Shown piece by piece: positions 36,970 through 45,715 of a stretch of DNA of 64,000 nucleotides (positions within the stretch are counted from its first letter, which is position 1; every line of letters begins with the position of its first letter). The stretch is taken from NCBI GenBank assembly GCA_002338525.1, contig DDIM01000009.1:1-64000 (forward strand). The letters run 5' to 3'. Under the pieces are notes generated by a model, which did not search any database, was not told the DNA's origin, and saw only the letters and a list, made by a program, of their open reading frames with translations. A program made the position numbers and the translations under genes. The stretch comes from Micavibrio sp. UBA1850. GTDB taxonomy: Bacteria; Pseudomonadota; Alphaproteobacteria; Micavibrionales; Micavibrionaceae.

Positions 36970-37506
36970 ATGAGAATTTTGATGAAAGGAATTTTAATTA
37001 TGGGACTTGCAACCATACTAGGCGCATGTGGCGTTTCTGTTGATGATTATAATGATCAACAACCGCAAATGGATATACAGGAATATTTTACTGGACCGAT
37101 TAAAGCATGGGGTATTGTGCAAGATCGCACAGGCAAGGTTCGCCGTAGGTTTGATATTGACTTGCATGGGTCATGGGATGGCGATGAAGGTGTTTTAAAA
37201 GAGCAGTTTCATTACTATGATGGAGAAGAGCAAAAACGTGAATGGCGCATTCGCAAGCTTTCAAATAACAAGTTTGAAGGGTTTGCCGATGATGTTCCGG
37301 ATAAGGCCACTGGCGAAAGTTCTGGGAATGCCGTACGTTGGGCATACGCGCTAGACGTGCCCGTTGGCGACAGTGTATACACGCTTCAAATTGATGATTG
37401 GATGTTTTTGATGAATGACGGTGTTTTGATCAATCGTTCATATATGAAAAAATTTGGTATTAAGGTTGGTGAGCTAACCATATTCATGAAGAAAGATGTC
37501 GAATAG
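36970..37506 (+). CDS. DUF3833 family lipoprotein
   Basis: A 178-residue protein with a lipoprotein signal peptide. The hydrophobic stretch ends in LGAC, a lipobox with Cys at about residue 19. The mature part carries 'FTGPIKAWGIVQDRTGKVRRRFDIDLHGSWDG' and 'NAVRWAYALDVPVGD', both typical of DUF3833. The function is unknown, but the family is a steady neighbour of the COG2907/DUF1365/cfa gene set. It is presumably anchored at the outer or inner membrane facing the periplasm. Confidence 0.88.
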   Translation: MRILMKGILIMGLATILGACGVSVDDYNDQQPQMDIQEYFTGPIKAWGIVQDRTGKVRRRFDIDLHGSWDGDEGVLKEQFHYYDGEEQKREWRIRKLSNNKFEGFADDVPDKATGESSGNAVRWAYALDVPVGDSVYTLQIDDWMFLMNDGVLINRSYMKKFGIKVGELTIFMKKDVE

Positions 37507-37508
37507 TC

Positions 37509-38351
37509 TTGAGACCTTTTACTAAAATAGCCTCTGTATTGTGCATGTTTCTTGTGACGGCCTGCTCGCAAGCAAAATTTGCAGTGGTCAATTTCCCCAT
37601 TCTTTTTTCAAATGTAGAAATTACAAAAGACATACAGTTTTCTGTTACTGACGAGACATTGGGTCTTGATGTTTATTCCCCTCAAAATGTAGAGAACGCA
37701 CCCGTACTTGTTTTCTTTTACGGTGGGGGCTGGAAAGATGGCAGTAAAGATGATTATAAATTTATAGGCGATTACTTTTCTAAAAAAGGGTTTGTGGTTG
37801 TCATTCCTGATTATAGAAAATATCCAAATGTTAAATTCCCCACCTTTGTTCATGACGCGGCGGATGCTGTGAGATGGACGCAGGCCAATATATCGTCTTA
37901 TCGAGGTGATGCGAATAACATCTCCCTTATGGGACATTCAGCTGGGGCACATATTGGGGCGTTGCTTGTATCCGATCCGAAATATTTAACAGACTATACA
38001 GAGATATCAGCGTTCATAGGCCTAGCAGGCCCTTATAATTTTGATCCAGAGGAACCCGATTATAAGGCTATCTTCGGCCCTCCATCAAATTATCCAAACA
38101 TGCAAGTGACAAGTTTTATAGATGGGAGCGAGCCGCCTATGTTACTGATGTATGGCTTAAAAGACGAGACCGTACACATACGAAACCTCAACACTCTGGT
38201 CGATCAGCTAGAAAAGCACAACAACACGTACACAAAGAAAATATACCCGGATCTTGACCATGTTGGGATGGTTTCAAGCCTCACATGGGTTTTCAAACAC
38301 AAATCCTCAATAGGAAACGATATTACGGCGTTTCTCGAGAAGAAACTTTAA
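37509..38351 (+). CDS. alpha/beta hydrolase lipoprotein (esterase/carboxylesterase-like)
   Basis: A 280-residue protein beginning at a TTG two bases after the DUF3833 stop. This start gives a proper lipoprotein signal peptide ending in VTAC. An internal ATG at 37545 would remove most of it. The hydrolase domain has an oxyanion-hole loop 'VLVFFYGGGWKDGSKDDY', the nucleophile elbow GHSAG, and a C-terminal 'YPDLDHVGMV' with the likely catalytic His. 'YGLKDETVHIRN' carries the likely acid. The fold and motifs match lipase/BD-FAE-type esterases. The substrate is unknown, though a lipid or acyl ester would suit the operon. Confidence 0.83.
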   Translation: MRPFTKIASVLCMFLVTACSQAKFAVVNFPILFSNVEITKDIQFSVTDETLGLDVYSPQNVENAPVLVFFYGGGWKDGSKDDYKFIGDYFSKKGFVVVIPDYRKYPNVKFPTFVHDAADAVRWTQANISSYRGDANNISLMGHSAGAHIGALLVSDPKYLTDYTEISAFIGLAGPYNFDPEEPDYKAIFGPPSNYPNMQVTSFIDGSEPPMLLMYGLKDETVHIRNLNTLVDQLEKHNNTYTKKIYPDLDHVGMVSSLTWVFKHKSSIGNDITAFLEKKL

Positions 38352-39214
38352 GAATATTTTTTACGCAATATTCTTTTTACAATCTTAAGTTTAATTTTAT
38401 TTATTGGGCTTTTGTTACCCATCCAATTGTACGTTTTATGGTATTTATTTTCATACAGGTCTAATTGTTGTGCCCACGGCACATAGTTGACCTTCCCTCG
38501 TCTCAGCACAATTTTTAAGATTTCTGCGCCCGCCGCAGCGGACGCTGCTTGGCACGACACTGATAAAGAGGGGCCTTTTTTCTGATTGAGGCGTACAGTT
38601 GAGTTATCAACGATGTGTTTCCTATGTGATATTTTAGGTGAGATCCCTAACAAAAAGTGTACGGCCTTGTCGTGTTGGGTATCTGCTTTTTCAAACTGAA
38701 AATACTCTTCAAATGACATGCCTTTAGGGTCAAACACTAAAAAGGCAGTACTCACGCCTATGGGGCCTGCGGTCACGGCATAAATCCCTTTTTCATGCGC
38801 GCGTTGAAACAATTTTTTTCTTATATCTAATACGAAAAAGTCTAGCCCATCCAAATAAACATCAACGCCATCCAAAAATTCCTCTAAATTATCTTCATCT
38901 ACGCCTTTAGAAAAGACTACGATTTCTGCTTGAGGATTTATATCGAGCACCTTTTGGCGCATAACTTCGGCTTTTTCTTTTCCCACAGTGGACATAGATG
39001 CCCCAACCTGCCGGTTAAAGTTCTCCACTTCAAAGCGATCCATATCCGCAATATGAAATTTTTGAAACCCCATGCGCGCAAGCGTTAGAAGATGAACACC
39101 TCCTACACCGCCCATGCCCGCAATAGCGATTGTTTTTTTTGAAATTTCGATCTGCTCATCTGCGGTAACTAGGCCTAAATTACGGCTGAATGCTCTATTG
39201 TAGTCAAATGTCAT
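38348..39214 (-). CDS. ThiF/MoeB/HesA-like E1 adenylyltransferase family protein
   Basis: A 288-residue protein. The nucleotide-binding loop reads 'IAGMGGVGGVHLLTLARMG' followed by 'FHIADMDRFEVENFNRQ' (the Asp and Arg that bind ATP). 'VYLDGLDFFVLDIRK' and 'GIYAVTAGPIGVSTAFLVFDP' continue the fold. No CxxC zinc pairs are clear, and the usual catalytic Cys is uncertain. The protein may therefore adenylylate a ubiquitin-like C-terminus or another carboxylate without a thioester. No ubiquitin-like protein or ThiS/MoaD gene is adjacent. It overlaps the hydrolase end by 4 bases on the opposite strand. Confidence 0.82.
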   Translation of the reverse strand: MTFDYNRAFSRNLGLVTADEQIEISKKTIAIAGMGGVGGVHLLTLARMGFQKFHIADMDRFEVENFNRQVGASMSTVGKEKAEVMRQKVLDINPQAEIVVFSKGVDEDNLEEFLDGVDVYLDGLDFFVLDIRKKLFQRAHEKGIYAVTAGPIGVSTAFLVFDPKGMSFEEYFQFEKADTQHDKAVHFLLGISPKISHRKHIVDNSTVRLNQKKGPSLSVSCQAASAAAGAEILKIVLRRGKVNYVPWAQQLDLYENKYHKTYNWMGNKSPINKIKLKIVKRILRKKYS

Positions 39215-39250
39215 CTGTTACACACCTAGGTTCTATTTTATTATCATCAC

Positions 39251-39278
39251 TTGAGAGTTTTGAGTTATAGATTATATT
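39251..39278 (+). promoter_or_regulatory. predicted sigma70-type promoter of the SOUL gene
   Basis: TTGAGA (39251-39256) and TATATT (39273-39278) are separated by 16 bases and lie about 40 bases before the ATG of the SOUL-domain gene. Found by eye. Confidence 0.35.
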
Positions 39279-39318
39279 TAGTTTATAGCATTTCAACAAT
39301 GTCAAAAAAGGACGCCGA

Positions 39319-39897
39319 ATGAAACACTTATTTCTCCCTATTATCGCAAGTCTGTTTTTAAGCAGCTGCTCTTTATTTGGAAAAAGCGGCGTTGAAGAAG
39401 CCCCCTACACACTCATCACCAAAGAAGGCTCGTTTGAGTTGCGCCACTATGAAAGCCTTGTGCTGGCAAGCACATCATTGGAAAATGGGTCGCAAGATGA
39501 AAAAGGGCCTTTTAGAAAACTTTTTGGCTACATTTCCGGTGATAATGCCAAAGAACAAGATATTTCAATGACAGCGCCTGTTTTTATGGACAAGCAAGGG
39601 GGTGAGACAACATCAATGTCATTTGTTCTGCCTAAAGACTTTACTCAAAACAAAGCACCTGCCCCCACCGACAAAAGCGTTAATATTGAAAACATAAAAG
39701 ACTATACCGTTGCCACAGTCACCTTTAACGGCAACCTTAAACAAAAAAATATTGATACGCATAAACAAAAGTTGAACCAATGGATATCTGAAAAAGGGTA
39801 TAAGGTTCTTGGTGAGGCGAGAGTTGCAGGGTATAATCCCCCGTTCACATTACCTCCGTTTAAACGTAATGAAGTTTTAATTCCAGTTAAAGAGTAA
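39319..39897 (+). CDS. SOUL family heme-binding lipoprotein
   Basis: A 192-residue protein. The N-terminal hydrophobic stretch ends with 'FLSSCS', a lipobox with Cys at about residue 17. The SOUL domain follows: 'PYTLITKEGSFELRHYESLVLASTSL', 'FRKLFGYISGDNAKEQDISMTAPVFMD' and 'VAGYNPPFTLPPFKRNEVLIPV' at the end. SOUL proteins bind heme or tetrapyrroles in eukaryotes. In bacteria the role is unclear. It lies 9 bases before nhaA and may be cotranscribed with it. Confidence 0.9.
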   Translation: MKHLFLPIIASLFLSSCSLFGKSGVEEAPYTLITKEGSFELRHYESLVLASTSLENGSQDEKGPFRKLFGYISGDNAKEQDISMTAPVFMDKQGGETTSMSFVLPKDFTQNKAPAPTDKSVNIENIKDYTVATVTFNGNLKQKNIDTHKQKLNQWISEKGYKVLGEARVAGYNPPFTLPPFKRNEVLIPVKE

Positions 39898-39906
39898 GTC
39901 TACATC

Positions 39907-41121
39907 ATGCTGACACACAAACTAAAAAACATTCTCCCCCTCAATGCCCTTTCAGGGATATTACTTTTTTTGGCCGCTGTGCTGGCTCTTTTTATGGAGA
40001 ATACGTCTCTTACTGAAATATACTCAACAATCAAATACACACCCGTTAGCCTCGTTTTTGGCGCTTTTTCAATAGATAAGCCACTTCTTCTTTGGATTAA
40101 TGATGGTCTTATGGCCATCTTCTTTTTATTGGTGGGCTTAGAAATTAAACGTGAAGTTTTAGATGGCCATTTATCAAAAAGAAGCCAGCTTATCCTCCCT
40201 GTTATTGCTGCCCTTGGTGGGGTCGTTGTGCCTGCGATATTGTACTCTTACGTTAATTTCCATCATGCAGACACCCTTCAAGGGTGGGCTATACCGGCTG
40301 CCACTGACATTGCATTTGCTCTTGGTATTTTAATGGTGTTGGGTTCGCGTATTCCGCCTGCTCTAAAGGTTTGCTTAGTTGCGATTGCCATTATTGATGA
40401 TCTAATTGCTATCATTATTATTGCTGTGTTTTACACAGATGATATGTCCCTTTTCTCTTTGGGACTTGCAGGCGTCGGTTTACTTGCGCTTGTGGTATTA
40501 AACCTTAGAAATGTTACGCGTTTGGGGCCGTATATCGTCATTGGCCTGTTTATATGGGCTTGTGTTTTGAAATCAGGTGTTCACGCAACACTTGCAGGGG
40601 TGGCGATCGGCCTTCTTATTCCTCTACGTGCAAAAGACCAAAATGGTGATTCACCTTTAAAAGTCATGGAACACGCACTTCACCCATGGGTTTCATATGC
40701 GATTATTCCAATTTTTGCATTTGTAAATGCGGGTGTTTCGCTTAAAGGACTATCACTTGAGGCGTTTATGCACCCTGTCACACTTGGTATTATTCTCGGT
40801 CTGGTTGTCGGTAAACAAGTGGGTGTGTTTGGTTTTACGGCGCTTGGTGTTTTACTTCGCGTATGTAGACTGCCGCGCGGTGTTACGTGGCCACAATTTT
40901 ACGGTATGTCCCTGTTAACAGGGATCGGTTTCACGATGAGTTTGTTCATTGGAACGCTTGCCTTTGATAATATCGACAATATTGCAGCTGTGCGTCTTGG
41001 GGTGCTTACCGCCTCGCTTATTTCTGCGGTTGTAGGATTGACCGTGTTGGTACTCAGTACAAAACCCAGAGCTGAACTAACTGAAGCAGAAAAGGATGTG
41101 ATCGATAATAAGCTGACCTAA
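39907..41121 (+). CDS. nhaA: Na+/H+ antiporter NhaA
   Basis: A 404-residue inner-membrane antiporter exchanging sodium for protons. Key elements are 'IDKPLLLWINDGLMAIFFLLVGLEIKREVLDG', 'PAATDIAFALGILMVLGSRIP' with the transport-related Asp, the essential Asp pair in 'AIIDDLIAIIIIA', and 'LTGIGFTMSLFIGTLAF' near the C-terminus. The length is normal. It guards against sodium and alkaline stress, which suggests at least some salt exposure. A strong terminator follows. Confidence 0.95.
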   Translation: MLTHKLKNILPLNALSGILLFLAAVLALFMENTSLTEIYSTIKYTPVSLVFGAFSIDKPLLLWINDGLMAIFFLLVGLEIKREVLDGHLSKRSQLILPVIAALGGVVVPAILYSYVNFHHADTLQGWAIPAATDIAFALGILMVLGSRIPPALKVCLVAIAIIDDLIAIIIIAVFYTDDMSLFSLGLAGVGLLALVVLNLRNVTRLGPYIVIGLFIWACVLKSGVHATLAGVAIGLLIPLRAKDQNGDSPLKVMEHALHPWVSYAIIPIFAFVNAGVSLKGLSLEAFMHPVTLGIILGLVVGKQVGVFGFTALGVLLRVCRLPRGVTWPQFYGMSLLTGIGFTMSLFIGTLAFDNIDNIAAVRLGVLTASLISAVVGLTVLVLSTKPRAELTEAEKDVIDNKLT

Positions 41122-41174
41122 GGCGTCCTTATCAATCATCTCATAAATGCATTCGTTGTATTCGTACACATAAA

Positions 41175-41217
41175 AAAAGCGCTAGAGCCGAGAAGGCCTT
41201 AGCGCTTTTGTTTTTTT
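41175..41217. terminator. bidirectional rho-independent terminator
   Basis: A 10-bp perfect stem (AAAAGCGCTA with TAGCGCTTTT) is flanked by an A run on the left and a T run on the right. It lies between the convergent nhaA and aldehyde dehydrogenase genes and can serve both strands. Confidence 0.85.
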
Positions 41218-41242
41218 GCTCAATTAAGTTCAGGACATAGAT

Positions 41243-42661
41243 TTAGTCATTGTCTCCGACATAGATTGATTTGATATTTACAAATTCTTTAATACCAAAG
41301 CCACCATGTTCGCGTCCGTGACCACTTTGCTTAATGCCTCCAAATGGCATATTTGCTTGAGATCCGAAGAAGCCATTTACGCTGACCATTCCTGTTTCAA
41401 TGCGCTTTGCAACCTCAATGGCGCGTTCAGTGTTTGATGATAATACACCGCCTCCTAGACCATAACGGTGGTCATTGGCAATTTCGATAGCTTCATCTTC
41501 GCTAGACACCTTAAATAAGCTAGCGACTGGCCCAAACAATTCATCATCATATGCAGGCATACCTGGCTTGATATTTTCTAAAACTGTTGCTGGATAGAAA
41601 TACCCTTTACCCTCCGGCATTTCACCACCCAACAGGCACGTAGCCCCAGCGCCGATGCTAGCTTGTACTTGATCGTGGAGCGTTTCACGCAAATCTTTAC
41701 GTGCAAGGGGCCCCATCTGCGTATCTTCGTTCATAGGGTCGCCGTATTCAACTTTAGACATAGCCTCAACGTACTTTTTCTTAAACTCCTCATACACACC
41801 TTCCATCACGATAAAGCGCTTTGCGTTTACGCATGTTTGGCCCGAGTTTGCAATACGTCCAGTGACACATGTTTCAACGGCCTTATCTAAGTCCGCGTCA
41901 TCTAAAACTATATAAGGGTCGCTTCCGCCAAGCTCAAGAAGTGTCTTTTTGATATTTGCGCCGGCAAGTTCGCCTACGGCTTTACCTGCTCTTGAGCTCC
42001 CTGTTAAGGCAACACCCACGACTTTGTCGCTTTTTAAAATCACTTCCGTGCCTTCATCTTCCAAAAATAGTGGTGTGAAAACATTGTCCGGTAGACCAAC
42101 TTCAGCATAAAGCTCGCCAAGTTTTTTTGACATGCCGCTTACGTTTTTAGCATGTTTTAGAAGAACAGTGTTCCCGACTAAAATGTTTGGAATTGTGCTT
42201 CGCACCGCTTGATAAAGAGGAAAGTTCCACGGCTGGATGCTCAGTACCACGCCCAATGGTTGGTATACGATCATACCTTTTTGTCCGCCTTCTAATGGAC
42301 GCTCTTCCGTTTTAAGCTCTCGAATGGCTTCTTCGGCAGAGTATTCGCACAATGAGGCACAACGATCAACTTCCTTATAGGCTTGTGAGATTGGTTTCCC
42401 CATTTCGACCGTCATCAACTCTGCAAGCTCATCCTTATGGTTTCGAATTGCGGTTGCAAGTTTTTTGATAATTTCTGATCTTGTGTCTTGTGGCTCTGAA
42501 CGCCACTTTTTAAACGCTTCATGCGCATCATCAATTATTTGTTTTACCTCTGCTTCGCTCTGCACAGTGTATTCTTCAATCATTTCTTCCGTCGCCGGAT
42601 TGATTGTCTTTATGGGTGCTGTTTCGTTTGCTTGGTTTTTCATTTGATGAATATTTGACAA
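41243..42661 (-). CDS. NAD(P)-dependent aldehyde dehydrogenase (succinate-semialdehyde dehydrogenase-like)
   Basis: A 472-residue aldehyde dehydrogenase. The catalytic Cys is in 'NSGQTCVNAKRF', the general-base Glu in 'LLELGGSDPYIV', and the cofactor loop is 'GVALTGSSRAGKAVG'. 'PWNFPLYQAVRSTIPNILVGNTVLLKHA' and 'FGGIKQSGHGREHGGFGIKEF' match the GabD/SSADH group. The start is a TTG with AGGAG six bases upstream. The next in-frame ATG, 18 bases later, lacks a well-placed site. The aldehyde substrate is inferred only by subgroup. Confidence 0.88.
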   Translation of the reverse strand: MSNIHQMKNQANETAPIKTINPATEEMIEEYTVQSEAEVKQIIDDAHEAFKKWRSEPQDTRSEIIKKLATAIRNHKDELAELMTVEMGKPISQAYKEVDRCASLCEYSAEEAIRELKTEERPLEGGQKGMIVYQPLGVVLSIQPWNFPLYQAVRSTIPNILVGNTVLLKHAKNVSGMSKKLGELYAEVGLPDNVFTPLFLEDEGTEVILKSDKVVGVALTGSSRAGKAVGELAGANIKKTLLELGGSDPYIVLDDADLDKAVETCVTGRIANSGQTCVNAKRFIVMEGVYEEFKKKYVEAMSKVEYGDPMNEDTQMGPLARKDLRETLHDQVQASIGAGATCLLGGEMPEGKGYFYPATVLENIKPGMPAYDDELFGPVASLFKVSSEDEAIEIANDHRYGLGGGVLSSNTERAIEVAKRIETGMVSVNGFFGSQANMPFGGIKQSGHGREHGGFGIKEFVNIKSIYVGDND

Positions 42662-42674
42662 AATAATCTCCTAT

Positions 42675-42785
42675 TTAATTTTTTTGTTGTTGTGCGTTGA
42701 TTTGAGCAGAAACGTTTGCTTCTTGCTTGTTACTGTCTGTACTTTTGTATAAGTCAGACATAGATATGGTTCCGTTTAAAGACAT
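42675..42785 (-). CDS. possible small 36-residue protein
   Basis: A short frame between cysNC and the aldehyde dehydrogenase encodes 36 residues. It begins MSLNGTISMSDLY and has a Gln/Asn/Ala-rich tail. A GAGG ribosome-binding element lies about 7 bases before the ATG. A longer version from 42890 would overlap the end of cysNC by 40 bases and looks artificial. There is no recognised family, and the evidence is only the start signal and gap position. Confidence 0.35.
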   Translation of the reverse strand: MSLNGTISMSDLYKSTDSNKQEANVSAQINAQQQKN

Positions 42786-42850
42786 GGTGTACCTCGCTGA
42801 AATGTCTAATATGTATAAAACATATACGCATAAAATCAGCAGCAGTTCCC

Positions 42851-44701
42851 TTACCTGTCTAAAAAGCTGTTTTCCTCTAGGTAGTCCCAAATTTTATCAG
42901 CTGATTCATCTGGTAAGACATCTACGGTAGGAACGCGCACTTCTGGCGTTTCCGGTGGCTCGTAAGGGCTGCCTATGCCGGTGAAGTTTGGTATTTTTCC
43001 ATCACGAGCTTTTTTGTAAAGCCCCTTTACATCGCGTTTTTCTGCAACTTCAAGCGGTGTATCGATGTGTACTTCCACGAAATTGTCCGCACCAATGATA
43101 TCCCTTGCCAATTGGCGTTCGGAGCGAAATGGCGAAATAAAGGATACAATCACCATAACACCAGCGTTCATCATTAATTTTGTTACTTCTGCGATACGTC
43201 GAATATTTTCTGCACGGTCATGTTCTGTAAAGCCCAAATCTTTATTCAGCCCATGACGGACATTATCGCCATCTAAGATGATCGTGTGGAAATTATTTGC
43301 ATATAGTTTTTGCTCGAGCGCGTCAGCAACCGTTGATTTCCCAGACCCAGATAGGCCCGTCATCCATATGGCACAAGGTTTTTGATTTTTTTGTGCCGCG
43401 CGTTCTGCAGGCGTAATTGATATTTTTTGTTTATAAACATTCACAGAGCGACGCATGGCGTGTTCAATCATGCCCATGCCTACAGTTTGGTTCGTGTGGC
43501 GGTCAATAAGAATGAATGAGCCGAGCGTTCGGTTATCAGTATAATTTTCATAGGCACATTTTTGAGCCAGATATACCTCGCACACGCCAATATCATTTAA
43601 AGACAATTTGTCAGAGGGCGTATGTTCTAAATTTTCTATGTTAATCAAGTATTTTGGCTTTTCTATTGTACATACCTGTTCAGAAACAGCTGATTTAAAT
43701 ATGTACTGACGCCCCGCGACCATAGCTGTATCATCCATCCATAAAATTTTACTTTTGAAAAGATCTGCCGTACGACACTGATCATCTACTGATGAGAGCA
43801 TATCGCCCCGCGATATATCAATCTCATCTTCCAAAGTAATGGTTACAGCCTGCCCTGTTTTCGCACTTTGATGCTCTTTTTCAAATGTGACGATTGATTT
43901 TACAGTTGAGGTTTTTTGTGAGGGAAGAGACATAATCTCATCCCCAACTGATACGCTTCCTGCCGCTATAGTGCCTGCAAAACCTCTAAAATCAAGATTG
44001 GGGCGGGTTACCATTTGAACAGGCATGCGGAAAGACTGCTTATGATTATCGCTTTCAGCGACATTTATAGTTTCTAGTGAAGAAAACAGACTATTCCCCT
44101 TATACCAGCTCATATTTTGTGATGCATCACATATGTTGTCACCCTTCAGTGCAGATACAGGAATGATCTCAACCGTTTCAAAGCCAAGGTCTTTTGAAAA
44201 TGCAAGATAGTCTTGTGAGATGTCATTAAAAATCTTTTGGTCATAATCGACAATATCCATTTTGTTAACGGCGACGATGACGTTTTTTACCCCTAACATC
44301 GATACAACGTAACTATGACGTTTAGTTTGTGCCAAAACCCCTTGCCTTGCGTCGATCAGAATAACGGCCAGCTGCGCATTTGATGCCGCCGTTGCCATAT
44401 TACGCGTGTATTGAATATGCCCCGGAGTATCGGCTACGATAAATTTGCGTTTTTCTGTTTTAAAGTAGCGATAAGCAACATCAATAGTAATCCCTTGCTC
44501 ACGTTCAGCAGCAAGCCCATCCACGAGCAGAGCAAAATCTATGTCTTCTCCAGTTGTTCCATATTTTTTACTACTTGATTTAAGCTCATTCACTTGATCG
44601 TCGAAAATCATATGGCTGTCGTGGAGCATACGCCCAATCAGGGTTGATTTTCCATCATCAACAGAGCCGCACGTTATAAATTTCAAAACATCATTTTGCA
44701 T
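42851..44701 (-). CDS. cysNC: bifunctional sulfate adenylyltransferase subunit 1 / APS kinase (CysN-CysC)
   Basis: A 616-residue fusion. Residues 1-430 are CysN, a GTPase that drives sulfate adenylylation. The P loop is 'GSVDDGKSTLIGRML', with 'DTPGHIQYTRNMATAAS' and 'AVNKMD'. Residues about 445-616 are APS kinase, with 'IWMTGLSGSGKSTVADAL', 'LDGDNVRHGLNKDLGF' and 'FVEVHIDTPLEVAEKRDVKGLYKKA'. The product is PAPS, for sulfonation or sulfate reduction. The fused form occurs in rhizobia (NodQ) and many proteobacteria. It starts at the exact end of cysD with one-base overlap of stop and start. No sulfite or PAPS reductase genes are adjacent, so PAPS may serve sulfotransferases too. Confidence 0.94.
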   Translation of the reverse strand: MQNDVLKFITCGSVDDGKSTLIGRMLHDSHMIFDDQVNELKSSSKKYGTTGEDIDFALLVDGLAAEREQGITIDVAYRYFKTEKRKFIVADTPGHIQYTRNMATAASNAQLAVILIDARQGVLAQTKRHSYVVSMLGVKNVIVAVNKMDIVDYDQKIFNDISQDYLAFSKDLGFETVEIIPVSALKGDNICDASQNMSWYKGNSLFSSLETINVAESDNHKQSFRMPVQMVTRPNLDFRGFAGTIAAGSVSVGDEIMSLPSQKTSTVKSIVTFEKEHQSAKTGQAVTITLEDEIDISRGDMLSSVDDQCRTADLFKSKILWMDDTAMVAGRQYIFKSAVSEQVCTIEKPKYLINIENLEHTPSDKLSLNDIGVCEVYLAQKCAYENYTDNRTLGSFILIDRHTNQTVGMGMIEHAMRRSVNVYKQKISITPAERAAQKNQKPCAIWMTGLSGSGKSTVADALEQKLYANNFHTIILDGDNVRHGLNKDLGFTEHDRAENIRRIAEVTKLMMNAGVMVIVSFISPFRSERQLARDIIGADNFVEVHIDTPLEVAEKRDVKGLYKKARDGKIPNFTGIGSPYEPPETPEVRVPTVDVLPDESADKIWDYLEENSFLDR

Positions 44702-45603
44702 TAGAAATACCCCTCGCGCTTCTTATCTTCCATCGAGGCGTTACTGTCTTGGTCGATGGCGCGTCCTGAACGCTCTGAAGTTTTCACAGACATTGTCTCT
44801 TCTATCACCTCGTCCAAATTCTGTGCACTCGACTCAACACCACCAGTTAGTGGGTAGCAGCCCAAAGTGCGAAAGCGGACCATCTTGGTTTCTATGGTCT
44901 CGTGTGGCTGTACATCTAAACGGTCATCATCAACCATCAATATCATGCCATCACGCTCAATTACGGGACGTTTCTTTGCAAAATACAGTGGGACAAGATC
45001 AATTTCTTCGCGTTTAATATATTCCCAAATATCCAGCTCGGTCCAGTTTGAAAGCGGGAAGACACGAACGCTTTCGCCTTTATTCTTGCGTGCGTTATAA
45101 ATGTTCCATGGCTCTGGACGCTGATTTTTAGGATCCCACCCGTGATGTTTGTTACGAAACGAAAATACACGCTCTTTAGCACGTGATTTTTCTTCATCAC
45201 GACGCGCGCCTCCAAAGGCCAAGTCATATCCGTACTTGTCTAAAGCTTGTTTTAAGGCTTGTGTTTTCATGATGTCTGTGTGCATCGCAGACCCATGTGT
45301 TACAGGCCCGATATTTTTTTCTACTCCCTCGGGGTTCGTATGTACGATTAGCTCCATGCCTGTTTTTTCAGGTATTGAATCACGAAACGCGATCATTTCT
45401 TTAAACTTCCAAAGCGTATCAACGTGCAAAATAGGAAATGGAGGGATCGCGGGGTAGAAAGCTTTAAGTGCTAGATGCAAAAGCACCGAACTATCTTTTC
45501 CGATTGAATAGAGCATAACAGGGTTTTCGGCCTGCTCTGCGGCTTCACGGAAAATATGTATGGCCTCATTTTCGAGAATGTCTAAATGTGTGTTTTGCAT
45601 CAT
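44701..45603 (-). CDS. cysD: sulfate adenylyltransferase subunit 2 (CysD)
   Basis: A 300-residue PP-loop ATPase that, with CysN, makes adenosine 5'-phosphosulfate. The PP-loop is 'VMLYSIGKDSSVLLHLALKAF'. 'FPILHVDTLWKFKEMIAFRD' and 'AFGGARRDEEKSRAKERVFSFR' are the family hallmarks, with 'FPLSNWTELDIWEYI' and the C-terminal 'LGCYPLTGGVES'. Length and sequence are normal. A second ATG three bases downstream is also possible. It is the first gene of the cysD-cysNC operon. Confidence 0.95.
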   Translation of the reverse strand: MMQNTHLDILENEAIHIFREAAEQAENPVMLYSIGKDSSVLLHLALKAFYPAIPPFPILHVDTLWKFKEMIAFRDSIPEKTGMELIVHTNPEGVEKNIGPVTHGSAMHTDIMKTQALKQALDKYGYDLAFGGARRDEEKSRAKERVFSFRNKHHGWDPKNQRPEPWNIYNARKNKGESVRVFPLSNWTELDIWEYIKREEIDLVPLYFAKKRPVIERDGMILMVDDDRLDVQPHETIETKMVRFRTLGCYPLTGGVESSAQNLDEVIEETMSVKTSERSGRAIDQDSNASMEDKKREGYF

Positions 45604-45715
45604 AATCTTAGCTTTTCATTTCTATATCAAGAAACTAGCATAAGATTTTTGGACGATAAAGAGGTAAGGCGCCTTGAACGCAGCTATACAAAACTAATAT
45701 GCGTTTAACGCATAA

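Noticed and set aside
42786..42890. N-terminal extension of the 36-residue candidate
   Set aside because: Overlaps the end of cysNC and has no start signal.
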